Source of the DNA: Vulcanisaeta souniana JCM 11219 | GTDB taxonomy: Archaea > Thermoproteota > Thermoprotei > Thermoproteales > Thermocladiaceae | NCBI RefSeq assembly: GCF_026000775.1 | Contig: NZ_AP026830.1 | Span: 1,759,056-1,823,055, forward strand | DNA: 64,000 nt | Reading direction: 5' to 3' | In this document: piece after piece, positions 25,243-34,497 of the stretch | Layout: every line of letters begins with the position of its first letter | Position numbering within the stretch: position 1 is the first letter of the stretch | The notes under the pieces: model-generated | The model's database searches: none | Seen by the model: the letters and a program-made list of their open reading frames with translations, nothing else | Told to the model about the DNA's origin: nothing | Program-made: the position numbers and the translations under genes

Positions 25243-25788
25243 ATGAAGACATGGTTATTAATAGCATTGGTATTTCTGGCTGGTTTGAGTGGCATGGCCG
25301 TTGCAGCCAATATGAGTAGTAATGGTATACTAGCTTACCTAAGTTACCATTTAATCTTACCACCAATAACGTATAATACCATTGCTGCGTATATAAACCT
25401 CGGTAATCTAACGCCTGGGATGAACGGTACTGTTGAATCCACAGCCCACTTATTCGTTAATTCCTCAGGTTATTTCAAGGTGGTGCTTCATCATGAGGGC
25501 TTGGATGATGTATTTAGTAATTTCACGGTGACCATAACCATTGGTAATCAAACAGTAACGCTTAACCAAGATAAGGATGAGCATATCGTGTATCTAATGC
25601 CCGGTAATTACACAGTGTCAATAACTGTTTACTATACTGTTAGGTCCAATCCTAAGGGTCCTCTGGGTGCCGTTAATAAGCCCCTAGTAGTGATCAAGCC
25701 CGTGGGCGAGCACGAGGGAGACCATGGTGATAATTACACGGCGCCTAATGGCCAAGGTAGTGATAAAAACCAGGGATCTGAGGATTAG
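25243..25788 (+). CDS. Secreted or surface protein, unknown function
   Basis: A 181-residue protein with an N-terminal signal peptide (residues 1-21, 'LLIALVFLAGLSGMAVAA') and then an all-beta region with several N-x-S/T sites, for example in 'NLTPGMNGTVES' and 'NFTVTITIGNQTVT'. The tail is acidic and polar with Gly, Asp and Asn. It looks like a small extracellular beta-sandwich domain. There is no membrane segment after the signal. No family is recognised. The next gene starts 45 bp downstream on the same strand. Confidence 0.6.
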   Translation: MKTWLLIALVFLAGLSGMAVAANMSSNGILAYLSYHLILPPITYNTIAAYINLGNLTPGMNGTVESTAHLFVNSSGYFKVVLHHEGLDDVFSNFTVTITIGNQTVTLNQDKDEHIVYLMPGNYTVSITVYYTVRSNPKGPLGAVNKPLVVIKPVGEHEGDHGDNYTAPNGQGSDKNQGSED

Positions 25789-25832
25789 TTAACCGCAATA
25801 ATTCTTTATTACTAGAATCACCTATTTTTGTT

Positions 25833-26912
25833 TTGTTGATTGGCGTTACATGGAAGGACAGTATTAATGAGATTGAAGGAAAGAGGAAGATAATTAGGGT
25901 TAGTGAGGATGTGCCGCAGGTAGGTGTGTTGGCCTTTGGTCTCGTTGATAGGGGCACGAATATAATTGAGGTTAGACCGACAACGCTATGCCCACTTTCC
26001 TGCATATACTGCTCAGTAAATGCAGGACCAAGGTCAACGAATAGGTGGGCTGAGTTCATTGATGATCCAGGGGCATTATTGTCGGCTTTAGAGGAGGTTA
26101 TTAGGTTTAAGGATGTAAATGATGTAGAGGTTCACATTGATGGTATGGGCGAGCCTGGTGTTTATCCACACTTGGTTGAGTTAGTCCGGGGTATCAAGGC
26201 AATAAGTGGTGTTTCCAGGGTGTCCATACAGACCAGGCTGTACATGCTCAACGATGACTCACTTAGGGAATTAGCACAGGCTGGCCTGGATAGGATTAAC
26301 CTAAGCGTTGACTCATTAAACCCTGAATTAGCCAAAAGAATAAGTGGTGTGCCTTGGTATGACGTTAATCGCGTCAAGGATCTGGTGACGCATGCCCTTG
26401 AATTGGGTATTAATGTCATAATATCACCGGTCTGGTTACCTGGCATTAATGATGATGACATGGTCAGCATTATTAAGTGGGCCAGGGAAGCAGGATTGGG
26501 CAAGAATGAATTACCACCTGTGCTTATTCAAAAGTACATACCACATAAGAGAGGCAGAAGGGTTAAGGTCAGGGTCATGACCTGGCAGGAATTCTGGGGG
26601 AAAATTAGGGAATTAGAGAATAAATTAGGCGTTAAATTATCGGCGACGAATGATGGGTTAAATATACATAGGGCTCCTAAATTACCAATACCATACGATG
26701 TTGATGATGAGGTTAAGGTTAGAATAATTAGTAGGGGAATAATTAAGGGTGAGTTCCTGGGGGTCATATTACCATTAAGAAATTCAGTGATATACGATAG
26801 GGTCATTACGGTAATAGCTGAACCTAACATGGAGAAGATACTCATCGGAAAACAAGTCAAGGTTAGAATCATTGAGAATAATAATAACATTTACATCGGG
26901 CGTCTTATTTAG
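25833..26912 (+). CDS. Radical SAM protein (COG2100-like)
   Basis: A 359-residue radical SAM enzyme with motif C-x3-C-x2-C in 'PTTLCPLSCIYCSVNAGP'. 'VEVHIDGMGEPGVYPHL' matches the GGEP-type SAM block of the barrel. The C-terminal 70 residues are rich in short strands ('KVRIISRGIIKGEFLGVIL') and look like a small beta domain, perhaps RNA-binding. It resembles the archaeal predicted Fe-S oxidoreductases of COG2100. Substrate is unknown. The first codon is uncertain: TTG 25833 is used here, TTG 25836 is next, and no ATG lies before the core. Confidence 0.72.
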   Translation: MLIGVTWKDSINEIEGKRKIIRVSEDVPQVGVLAFGLVDRGTNIIEVRPTTLCPLSCIYCSVNAGPRSTNRWAEFIDDPGALLSALEEVIRFKDVNDVEVHIDGMGEPGVYPHLVELVRGIKAISGVSRVSIQTRLYMLNDDSLRELAQAGLDRINLSVDSLNPELAKRISGVPWYDVNRVKDLVTHALELGINVIISPVWLPGINDDDMVSIIKWAREAGLGKNELPPVLIQKYIPHKRGRRVKVRVMTWQEFWGKIRELENKLGVKLSATNDGLNIHRAPKLPIPYDVDDEVKVRIISRGIIKGEFLGVILPLRNSVIYDRVITVIAEPNMEKILIGKQVKVRIIENNNNIYIGRLI

Positions 26913-26936
26913 GAGTTCATTTTCTATAAATTGTCT

Positions 26937-28046
26937 TCATGGCAGTTTGATGACTGCTCTACCGAGTATTTTGCCGTGGTGTAGTTCCTCAAGTGCCTCA
27001 TTTGCATCCTCAAGCCTACTGTATATGTTTGTGATTATCATGTCAATATTAATTATGTTCTTGGCTATTAGGTCGAGGATTACCGGTATGTCTTGCGATG
27101 GTCTTCCCCCATAAGACCCTATTATCATCACTTCCCTTCTCACTAGGGAATTAATCTCATAGGGTGCCTCAGCACCAGCCTTAGACAAACCAACCATGAC
27201 TGCTCTACCACCCGCCCTAACTGACTTAATCGCCTGTATCTGCGTTGCCGGTAATCCAATGGCCTCAACGGCTACATCCGCACCTCTACCATTCGTTATC
27301 TTCATAATTTCATCAACTGGGTTAACCCTACTTGAATTAATTATGAATTCTGCACCGAGTTTCTGTGCGAACTCAAGTTTCTCATCCTTAATGTCTATGG
27401 CGATTACGCGCGCATTGAATACCTTACTCGCTATCTGTACTATGTTTGTCCCAACACCACCAATTCCATAAACCGCCACAAACTCGTCAGGCATTAACCC
27501 AGCATTCCTACATGCGCCATAAGCAGTCATAACAGCACAGCCTACTGGTGCTAATTTCCATAATTTATCATACAAAGATTGAGGCGCCTTAAATACATCA
27601 GTCGCCGGAACAACCGTATACTCAGCCCAACCACCCAGTAAATACGTATATATTGGAGCCCCATCACGGGTCCTAAACCTCGTGTTGCCATCAAAGTAAA
27701 CACCTCTTCTAAGGGTTGAGTGGAATTTCTCGCATAATTCCTCACGTCCACGCCTACAGTAATAGCACTCACCGCAGGGTACTATGAAGGATGTAACTAC
27801 GGCGTCACCCTTTGACAACCCCTCCACGTCTGGACCTACCTCTTCAATTATGCCAGAAACCTCATGACCAAGCACGGCGGGCAATGGGAAAGGTATCTCT
27901 CCCAAGGCGACATGTAGATCGGAATGACAAACGCCAGAACCAACAACCCTAATAAGAACCTCCCTTCTTCGAGGGCTTGGACGGGGTATATCCTCAACAT
28001 CCATAACCCACGGAAAACCAATCCTCCTAAGAACCACGGCCTTCAT
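26937..28046 (-). CDS. Zinc-dependent alcohol dehydrogenase
   Basis: A 369-residue medium-chain dehydrogenase. The catalytic zinc site shows 'GVCHSDLHV' (Cys) and 'LGHEVSGIIEEVG' (His/Glu); the structural zinc has four Cys in 'CGECYYCRRGREELC'. The Rossmann motif is 'VAVYGIGGVGTNIVQIAS'. It oxidises or reduces alcohols and aldehydes with NAD(P). The start is ATG 28046 rather than 28058, since the family begins with 'MKAVVLRRIG'. It faces the SDR gene across a 337-base gap, so the two may be regulated together. Confidence 0.9.
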   Translation of the reverse strand: MKAVVLRRIGFPWVMDVEDIPRPSPRRREVLIRVVGSGVCHSDLHVALGEIPFPLPAVLGHEVSGIIEEVGPDVEGLSKGDAVVTSFIVPCGECYYCRRGREELCEKFHSTLRRGVYFDGNTRFRTRDGAPIYTYLLGGWAEYTVVPATDVFKAPQSLYDKLWKLAPVGCAVMTAYGACRNAGLMPDEFVAVYGIGGVGTNIVQIASKVFNARVIAIDIKDEKLEFAQKLGAEFIINSSRVNPVDEIMKITNGRGADVAVEAIGLPATQIQAIKSVRAGGRAVMVGLSKAGAEAPYEINSLVRREVMIIGSYGGRPSQDIPVILDLIAKNIINIDMIITNIYSRLEDANEALEELHHGKILGRAVIKLP

Positions 28047-28382
28047 TAACGTAATCAATAAAACATTTATTTTTAAACTATATACCTCAAAGGAGGAAAA
28101 GCTATACTTATAAACTTGGAATTAATTAATTAATCTTGGACTTTTAAACCATATATTGTTGGTGAAATCCGTAATTATCGATGACATGCTAATGTCATAT
28201 CAGCGATCAAAATAATTTAGTTATAAAGAAACAATGCACTGGTGCAGGTTCAAATTATTCCTAGGAGTTAGCGTATAAATAGTGTGTATTCATTTTACAT
28301 GTGGCGCATATTTATGTATTACTATATTGATTATATATTTATAAGTTAAGCTAATCTAAGTAACACTTAATTTACCATCTGC
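28047..28382. other. 336-base divergent gap between alcohol dehydrogenase and SDR genes
   Basis: AT-rich non-coding DNA. It holds the promoters of the two divergent dehydrogenase genes (a TATA-like TTATATATTTATAA near 28331-28343 precedes the SDR gene) and an inverted repeat at 28181-28198. I see no ORF, tRNA or other gene. Confidence 0.6.
28181..28198. repeat. Inverted repeat ATGACAT-GCTA-ATGTCAT
   Basis: Perfect seven-base arms (28181-28187 and 28192-28198) around a four-base spacer, in the divergent gap between the alcohol dehydrogenase and SDR genes. It could be a regulator site or a transcript hairpin. It lies about 135 bp from the alcohol dehydrogenase start and 185-200 bp from the SDR start, too far for a simple start-site block. 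Confidence 0.45.
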
Positions 28383-28397
28383 TTGTGCTTGTTTGAT

Positions 28398-29183
28398 ATG
28401 GTTGGGAGGGTTGTTGTTGTCTCGGGCTCTGGTCGTGGTATTGGAAGGGCTATTGCTGTTAGGTTGGCTAGGGATGGCTTTCGTGTTGTTGTTAATTATA
28501 AGAGGCATGATGAGGAGGGTGAGGAGACCATGAAATTAATTAAGGGTGTTGGTGGCGTGGCTATCATGGTTAAGGCTGACGTGGCTACGGCTGATGGCGC
28601 AAAGGCCGTGGTCGATGAGGCAGTGAAGCAGTGGGGTTCCGTGGATGTTGTTGTTAATAACACTGGTTTGGGCATAATGAGGCCCTTCGTGGATATTGAT
28701 GAGGGTTTGTGGGACAAGATAATAAACACGAATCTTAAGTCAGCCTACCTACTGAGTAAGTTTGCCGTGCCTTACATGGTTAGGAATAATTGGGGTAGGG
28801 TCATAAACATGAGCTCAATAGAAGGCATAATGGGCGCGGCCTACAATGTACCCTACGCGACTGCTAAGGCGGCCTTGATAGGATTCACGAAGGCCCTAGC
28901 TGCTGAATTAACGCCTTACGGTATAACCGTCAATGCGATAGCCCCCGGTCTAGTAAGAACCAAGATGGGTATGAGCCTTTTAGAGGTGCTTAATGTCAAA
29001 GAGGAGGAGTGGGCGAAATCTGGGACTTTGACTGGTCGGATAATAGAGCCCGAGGAAGTTGCGGACTTAGTGGCATTCCTAGTGAGCGATTCTGCAAGGA
29101 ATATAACGGGGCAAGTCTTCGTGATAGATGCCGGTTCAACGATATTACCAGCAGCTAGGCACTTGGCGAACATGCCCAAGTGA
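28398..29183 (+). CDS. SDR-family oxidoreductase
   Basis: A 261-residue short-chain dehydrogenase/reductase. Cofactor motif 'VVSGSGRGIGRAIAVRLA' (GxxxGxG), Asn in 'VVNNTGLGIM', catalytic Ser in 'INMSSIEG' and 'YATAK' (YxxxK). The C-terminal 'VTGRI' segment differs but 'AEEVADLVAFLVSD'-type sequence is present (written here as 'EPEEVADLVAFLVSD'). Typical 3-oxoacyl reductase-like enzyme; the substrate is not evident. ATG 28398 is preferred; the frame also offers TTG at 28383. Divergent from the zinc alcohol dehydrogenase. Confidence 0.88.
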   Translation: MVGRVVVVSGSGRGIGRAIAVRLARDGFRVVVNYKRHDEEGEETMKLIKGVGGVAIMVKADVATADGAKAVVDEAVKQWGSVDVVVNNTGLGIMRPFVDIDEGLWDKIINTNLKSAYLLSKFAVPYMVRNNWGRVINMSSIEGIMGAAYNVPYATAKAALIGFTKALAAELTPYGITVNAIAPGLVRTKMGMSLLEVLNVKEEEWAKSGTLTGRIIEPEEVADLVAFLVSDSARNITGQVFVIDAGSTILPAARHLANMPK

Positions 29184-29211
29184 AAGGTTAATGGGTAGGT
29201 TCGTTTTAAAA

Positions 29212-29880
29212 CTATATGGCCCATTGTTCCATCCTGTATGCCATGTCCCAGAACATGAATTCATAGATGCTCGCCTGCCTGAATATACTGGTTAATCTAC
29301 TGATATCGTGCATTAGGTGGTCACTGGTATCATCGATTATCCTCCTCAGGTCCATAACTATTCCCTCATATTCAGGGCTTAGGTATACCGATGCCCAATC
29401 TCTGTAGATGCCCACTGGATTATTGGCTAACTCCTTCTCGTGGTACCTGGCTATTTCCAGATACGTCCAATAACATGGTAGTATAGCCACCAGGCCCTCG
29501 TAAGGACCACCCAGAGCACACGTGGTTAATAGGAAGTTCATGTACGCAGTACTTGTGGGGGCCGGCCTTGCCCTAATAACGTCATTGAGACTTAGCCCTA
29601 GTGTATTGAGTAGTTTATTATAGTTCTCGAGCTCCGTTGATACATCGGCCAGCGCTAGCTCAAGGATTCTCCTGATGACTGTTGGTTCCTCGAGTTTAGA
29701 CGCTATCATCGCCTGGCATCTTGTCAGTGTTACTAGGTAGTTGTAGTCCTGGATTACGTAGAACCTGAACTTCTCGGGCGGTAATGAGCCCCTGAATAAT
29801 TCCACAACGAATGGGTGCTTAAGGATTCTTTCCCAAATATCATTAGAGGAATCCCTGAGGATCTCCGTTATTTTACCCAT
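29212..29880 (-). CDS. tenA: TenA-family aminopyrimidine hydrolase (thiaminase II)
   Basis: A 222-residue TenA-type helical protein that salvages thiamin breakdown products by releasing hydroxymethylpyrimidine. Family marks: 'HPFVVELFRGSLPPEKFRFYV' (split), 'QDYNYLVTL', the central helix with 'ILPCYWTYLEIA', and the C-terminal 'FMFWDMAYRMEQW'. The Cys in 'LPCYW' sits where the catalytic Cys is expected in TenA (C135 region). The start is uncertain: the frame is open to 29925, but ATG 29880 precedes the first conserved helix. It lies 13-58 bp after the topoisomerase gene on the same strand. Confidence 0.85.
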   Translation of the reverse strand: MGKITEILRDSSNDIWERILKHPFVVELFRGSLPPEKFRFYVIQDYNYLVTLTRCQAMIASKLEEPTVIRRILELALADVSTELENYNKLLNTLGLSLNDVIRARPAPTSTAYMNFLLTTCALGGPYEGLVAILPCYWTYLEIARYHEKELANNPVGIYRDWASVYLSPEYEGIVMDLRRIIDDTSDHLMHDISRLTSIFRQASIYEFMFWDMAYRMEQWAI

Positions 29881-29937
29881 TAATACCCAGAACATATCTG
29901 TGGTGCTTAAAATATTGTGTTTCACTTCTGCGATCTA

Positions 29938-31791
29938 TTAATTACTCGCCTTCCTATTCCTGCCACCCTTGCTTAGTGACTCCTTCAGCGCCTTCACAAG
30001 CTCCATAGCCACCTCACTCTGTTTACTCGAAAATTTCTCATAAATCTTCCTGGCCTCACTCTTAAACGTGAACAGAACATCACCAGGTCTTAGGGAACCC
30101 CTTGTTATTTCCATTAGCGCCTTCTCCATCCTAGATCTAAACCATGGATCAATGAGCTCACCGCCGGTCTTACTGAGCACACTTATCACCGCCTTACCCA
30201 GCGGCGTTGGTATACACTGTTTATTCCTAACCCTGAAGTATCCTCGGATTATATTGGTGTGTATGTGGTCTTGCATTGTAGCATCAGTTCCTATACCATA
30301 CCTCCTCATCAATCTAAGTAACTCCGACTCAGACAAGTATGGTGGTGGTTCGGTCTCCCTCTCCTCAACCCAAGCTTTTTCAATCCTCAACTCCTCACCA
30401 ACCCTTAGCCTAGGTAATACCCTCTCACTGGGACTCTCGAATGGGTAAATCACCAAGTAACCCCTCTCAATAATCCTCAGTCCATCCGCATTAAATCTAT
30501 GACCAGCGACCTCAACGACAACCTTTTGTCTCTCCACACGGGCCGGTGGGCTCAGGGTGGCTAGGAAGTGCCTAACCACTAAATCGTATATCCTCCAATA
30601 CCTCTCGTTCTTAAAATACCTAAGCAATTCCCGCCTCCCTACGCCCTTCGTTGGGTATATTGGCGGGTGTGCGCCATCATTACTATCACCACGCGTCGGC
30701 CTGATTGGTGAGTTAAGTAATTCCTTAACATAGTCACTGTGCTCGCCGTGACTAAGACTAAGTAATATCTGCTTAAGGTTCAGGGTTTGTGGATAAATCG
30801 TAGTCTCTGTTCTTGGGTACGAGATGTACCCATGCCTATACAATTCCTCGGCTATGTCTAGCGCCGCCTTGGGCCTAATATTCAGGAATTTGCTTGCCCT
30901 CCTCTCGAGTTCGATTGTATCAAGCGGTATTGGCGGACTTAATGCTTCCTCCTGATAATTGGCAATCACGACCTTAGCACTACCGGCACTCTTCACAACA
31001 TCCAGGATCTTCTCCGCATCCTGCCTTGCCTTGAACGTACCATCATGGTTAAGGGTTATTTTATTGCCATTAGCGTCAACAATTATGTGGAGCGTATAGT
31101 ACTTCTCGGGCTTGAAGTTCTCCCTCTCAAGAGCCCTCCGCACCACTAAGTTGAGTACTGGTGTCTGGCACGGACCGTAACTAAGGAAACTACCTCTTGA
31201 TAATATCTTCCTATCCGACCTCTCAACACTCAGTGTTAACGCTCTGGTAAAAACGGCACCCAACGTTAAGTCAAGCATCATTCTAGTGAAGACCCTTCTT
31301 GCAAGACCTGGGCTTAGGTTCGTCAGTGAGTCAAAGGCCTTTATTATCTCGTCCCTAGTCACTGCCGAAAACAATACTCTCCTGAATACTGCCTTGGGAT
31401 TCACATTAGATACGACAATCATGACCTCGTAGGCTATGGCCTCGCCCTCTGGATCGGCATCCAACGCCAGGTAAATGGTCTTAGCCCTTGCACCTAGGTA
31501 TGCCAATGCCTTCACATAGTTAGTATTGTCCTCCCGAATAACCAGTATGGGCTCCACATCAAATAGCTTAGACGGCTCAACCAAGTGCCATTTATTTAGT
31601 TCCTCGGAGAAGTCTAGGTTCATTATATGACCCCTAAGCCCGACACTGACCCATTGTTGGCTATCCCTTGTGAACCAGTAGGTTTTAATGCCATAGGTTC
31701 TCTTGACATCTACATTGCCCTGGCTCAGATACATAGCAATTGCCTTAGCCACTGAGTCCTTCTCCGCAACAACCAAAGACTCAATAACCAT
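29938..31791 (-). CDS. DNA topoisomerase IA (topoisomerase III-like)
   Basis: A 617-residue type IA topoisomerase that relaxes or decatenates DNA by single-strand passage. The TOPRIM domain has Glu in 'VVAEKDSVAKA' and the acidic 'LALDADPEGEAIAYEV' (DxDxEGE). The active-site Tyr is in 'GYISYPRTETT'. The family's late blocks 'GRYLVIYPF' type and 'RRYGIGTDATMQDHI' are present. There are no C-terminal zinc fingers, only a basic tail. Length and layout match archaeal topoisomerase III rather than reverse gyrase. It starts at ATG 31791. It is divergent from the proline-rich gene. Confidence 0.9.
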   Translation of the reverse strand: MVIESLVVAEKDSVAKAIAMYLSQGNVDVKRTYGIKTYWFTRDSQQWVSVGLRGHIMNLDFSEELNKWHLVEPSKLFDVEPILVIREDNTNYVKALAYLGARAKTIYLALDADPEGEAIAYEVMIVVSNVNPKAVFRRVLFSAVTRDEIIKAFDSLTNLSPGLARRVFTRMMLDLTLGAVFTRALTLSVERSDRKILSRGSFLSYGPCQTPVLNLVVRRALERENFKPEKYYTLHIIVDANGNKITLNHDGTFKARQDAEKILDVVKSAGSAKVVIANYQEEALSPPIPLDTIELERRASKFLNIRPKAALDIAEELYRHGYISYPRTETTIYPQTLNLKQILLSLSHGEHSDYVKELLNSPIRPTRGDSNDGAHPPIYPTKGVGRRELLRYFKNERYWRIYDLVVRHFLATLSPPARVERQKVVVEVAGHRFNADGLRIIERGYLVIYPFESPSERVLPRLRVGEELRIEKAWVEERETEPPPYLSESELLRLMRRYGIGTDATMQDHIHTNIIRGYFRVRNKQCIPTPLGKAVISVLSKTGGELIDPWFRSRMEKALMEITRGSLRPGDVLFTFKSEARKIYEKFSSKQSEVAMELVKALKESLSKGGRNRKASN

Positions 31792-31867
31792 AGTCTACAC
31801 CAAATAGGCACTTCGAAACATTTATTAACTTATTAATTAAAGGCTAGGTAATTAAACGGTGTTATAA

Positions 31868-32563
31868 ATGAGCGAGAAGAAGCCAGAGGAGAAACAAGCA
31901 AGGAGACCACCATATCAGCAACCATACCCTGTCTATCCACCCCCACCGCCTCCACCACAAATGCCACCACCTCCACCACCGCAGTATAGGCCACCTCCAC
32001 CACCGCAATACTCACAGACATATCAAGCACCACCACAATTACCACCAAGGCAAGCACCAGTTAGCAGACCTACAGTTAGTCAACCCAAGATAGAAGACTT
32101 GGCACCCAGTGTGAGCAAGCTCGTGCTTTACCTAGGTGTTCCACTTGCGTTAATAGCCATCGTATTCATAATAACCGTAGTAGCCATACTCCCAACAACA
32201 AGCGATGCCTATGTTCCATACTCCTCAATCGCATTTATGGCAGCCCTAATAGCCATAGCAGGTGCCCTAATTGTGAGCTTCATAGCAATGTACCAAATAG
32301 CCATGGGCCTAGACAAAAGATTCGAATCAATAATGAGGACACTAAGGCAACAAACCACAACCTCGCAGGTAACAATGACTGCACCAACACAGACACCGCA
32401 ATACACACCGCAGTATCAACCACCACAGGAAAGGTTCTTTGCACCACCACCGAGGCCAGCCCAGGTAAAGCCCCAACAGCAGCCACCACCAGTAACAACC
32501 CAAGAGAGCAATGAAGAGCAGGACACAACGCAAGGAAGCAATGAGGAAATTACTGAGGAGTAG
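31868..32563 (+). CDS. Proline-rich membrane protein
   Basis: A 231-residue protein: an N-terminal Pro/Gln/Tyr-rich cytoplasmic-type segment with runs of six or seven prolines (residues 14-70), two membrane helices (about residues 88-110 and 124-146), and a second Pro/Gln-rich tail ending in acidic repeats 'QESNEEQDTTQGSNEE'. No enzymatic motif. It probably forms an interaction platform with two disordered arms. Its last bases overlap the convergent XPD-like helicase by 14 bp. The function is unknown. Confidence 0.7.
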   Translation: MSEKKPEEKQARRPPYQQPYPVYPPPPPPPQMPPPPPPQYRPPPPPQYSQTYQAPPQLPPRQAPVSRPTVSQPKIEDLAPSVSKLVLYLGVPLALIAIVFIITVVAILPTTSDAYVPYSSIAFMAALIAIAGALIVSFIAMYQIAMGLDKRFESIMRTLRQQTTTSQVTMTAPTQTPQYTPQYQPPQERFFAPPPRPAQVKPQQQPPPVTTQESNEEQDTTQGSNEEITEE

Positions 32564-34421
32564 AATGCATTATTTTATTTATTAGTTCTTCGTCATCGAC
32601 AATGACGTACTTACCAAAGTAATCCTCAAAGATCTTGGCTAGCCTATTTTCCCGAAATCTGCGGTCCATGAGGATCACCAAGGCCCTATCGTTTTCCGAC
32701 CTAAAGGCCCTACCAACCGCCTGCTTAATCCTAACAATGGCGGGCCACTGGTAAGTTAGTTCCCAAGCCAGGCTTCTATCATTAAGCCTGGCCGCAAGTA
32801 TTTCCATAACGCTATCTAGGTAATCATTGGGCTCTGGGTATGGAATACCAACAATTATTATGAGCCCGAGTAGGTTTTCCGTACCGAGCCTGTATTCAAC
32901 ACCTTCAACAAGTTTGCCGCCAGCTACGGCCATTATTAACCTCCTGCGGTCATTCCTTAATTCCCTTATTAGGTCATCAATGGACGTATTACCCAATTCC
33001 ATTATGTATTTAACACCTGGACTTAGGTACTTCCTAACGGCCTTAAGTACAACGTATGATGGAAATATGGATAGTATTGCTTTGTCAAGCGTGAAGGCTT
33101 GATAAATCCTACTTAGCACATTGGCTATCTTGGCGTACTCCTCCTCATCCCTCTCCGCATATCTCGTGGTTACTCCATCATATACAAAAACACCATAATT
33201 CTCGGGTCTAATATAATTCCTGAAGCCAATCCTATGCTCAAGAACACTCCTGTTAATGCCCAACATGCCCACCACATAATCCCTAGGAGGCAATGTACCA
33301 CTCATTAAGATAACCCCATTGGCATTATTAAGTACAGGACTGCCTATTATCGAAGGATCAATGCATTTGTAAACCAGGGAAAAGCCCTGCTCATCCCTCG
33401 TAAGAAACATGCCAAAGCCACTCACCTTATTAAGTATGGCCTTATGAAAGTCTAATATGCGAGACAACGGTGTGTATGGTATTGGAACCCCAACACTTCT
33501 TTTTTTCTTTATTATTTCATAGTAGGCCTCGCTAATTGCCTGGAAGTCCTCAAAGAATTGAAGAACATCACCGAGCTCTAGAGATACCATGTTCTCCTCC
33601 TCGAGGACCTTACCCAACTTAACCATGTATGATTGAAGACTCCTCAATATCCTCAGCGTCCTATTTCTCAATTCCTCATCATCGATGAACCTCTTGACTT
33701 CGGCCATAGAGGATGTTATTGACGTTAATGCCAAGTTAACCGTGTTTAAGCTACTTATGGCATCAGGTAGGTTGTGTGCCTCATCAATTATTAACACAGA
33801 ATTCTTAATATCAATATTCACGGTCTCGGGTTTACTAATACTAAATACGTAGTAATAGGTCATGATCCCAACCCTAGCCCTCTCCAGGTAATCCTTAGAC
33901 ACTTCATATGGGCAGACACCTGATGAACAAAGTGATGATACGTACTCATTAATATTACCTGCCTTGTCAACTACGTAGGTCATCACATTATCAATATTAA
34001 TCCTCCTCATGCCGGTATAATAGGGACACTCATCACTGGACCTGAGCAGTCTGCATTCTTCGAGGAACTCCTCATAGGGAAGCCTACGCGTACTAACCAT
34101 ACAGCACATGTCTGGTCTATTCCTAATCACTGCGTAACCAACGTCAACACCCCTATCCCTCAACCTACGTAATTCCCTAATTGGGGCTTGAGCCTCATTC
34201 TTAGTCCTCACAAGGAATAGAGCTCTGGTACCACTCTCCTCAGAGTAGGCCAGTGAGGCTGCCAATGCGCTGGCGGTCTTGCCGACCCCCGTTGGCGCCT
34301 CAATCAACGCGACCCTACCACTCGACAATGCATCATATATAGTCTTCGCTATCTCCCACTGGTATTTCCTGAATGTATCGTATGGGAAATACCTCCTGAT
34401 CAATGATTCAATGCCGGACAC
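32550..34421 (-). CDS. XPD/Rad3-like Fe-S helicase
   Basis: A 623-residue superfamily 2 DNA helicase of the XPD/Rad3 family, 5'-3' polarity, for repair. Walker A 'IEAPTGVGKTAS', Walker B/DEAH 'VLIIDEAHNLPD'. Four Cys for the 4Fe-4S cluster are present between them: in 'PDMCCM', 'FLEECRLL', 'SSDECPYY' and 'SSGVCPYE'. The final motif 'AVGRAFRSENDRA' is motif VI. It starts with GTG 34421 preceded by AAGG. Sequence blocks match archaeal XPD. It is divergent from ELP3 and convergent with the proline-rich gene. Confidence 0.9.
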   Translation of the reverse strand: MSGIESLIRRYFPYDTFRKYQWEIAKTIYDALSSGRVALIEAPTGVGKTASALAASLAYSEESGTRALFLVRTKNEAQAPIRELRRLRDRGVDVGYAVIRNRPDMCCMVSTRRLPYEEFLEECRLLRSSDECPYYTGMRRINIDNVMTYVVDKAGNINEYVSSLCSSGVCPYEVSKDYLERARVGIMTYYYVFSISKPETVNIDIKNSVLIIDEAHNLPDAISSLNTVNLALTSITSSMAEVKRFIDDEELRNRTLRILRSLQSYMVKLGKVLEEENMVSLELGDVLQFFEDFQAISEAYYEIIKKKRSVGVPIPYTPLSRILDFHKAILNKVSGFGMFLTRDEQGFSLVYKCIDPSIIGSPVLNNANGVILMSGTLPPRDYVVGMLGINRSVLEHRIGFRNYIRPENYGVFVYDGVTTRYAERDEEEYAKIANVLSRIYQAFTLDKAILSIFPSYVVLKAVRKYLSPGVKYIMELGNTSIDDLIRELRNDRRRLIMAVAGGKLVEGVEYRLGTENLLGLIIIVGIPYPEPNDYLDSVMEILAARLNDRSLAWELTYQWPAIVRIKQAVGRAFRSENDRALVILMDRRFRENRLAKIFEDYFGKYVIVDDEELINKIMHSTPQ

Positions 34422-34497
34422 CTTGGAATACCAATAAATAGAATTAATACTTGATTTAAAAACCTATGATGTGGATTACATCACATGACTATTGACA

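Noticed and set aside
28225-28280. tRNA-like stretch with GGTTCAAATT, recalling a T-arm
   Set aside because: The bases on either side of the loop do not pair as a T-stem, and no acceptor or anticodon stem can be drawn around it.
31833-32533. Several minus-strand ORFs opposite the proline-rich gene
   Set aside because: They arise from the antisense of proline codons (Gly/Trp/Val-rich) and have no start context or family features.
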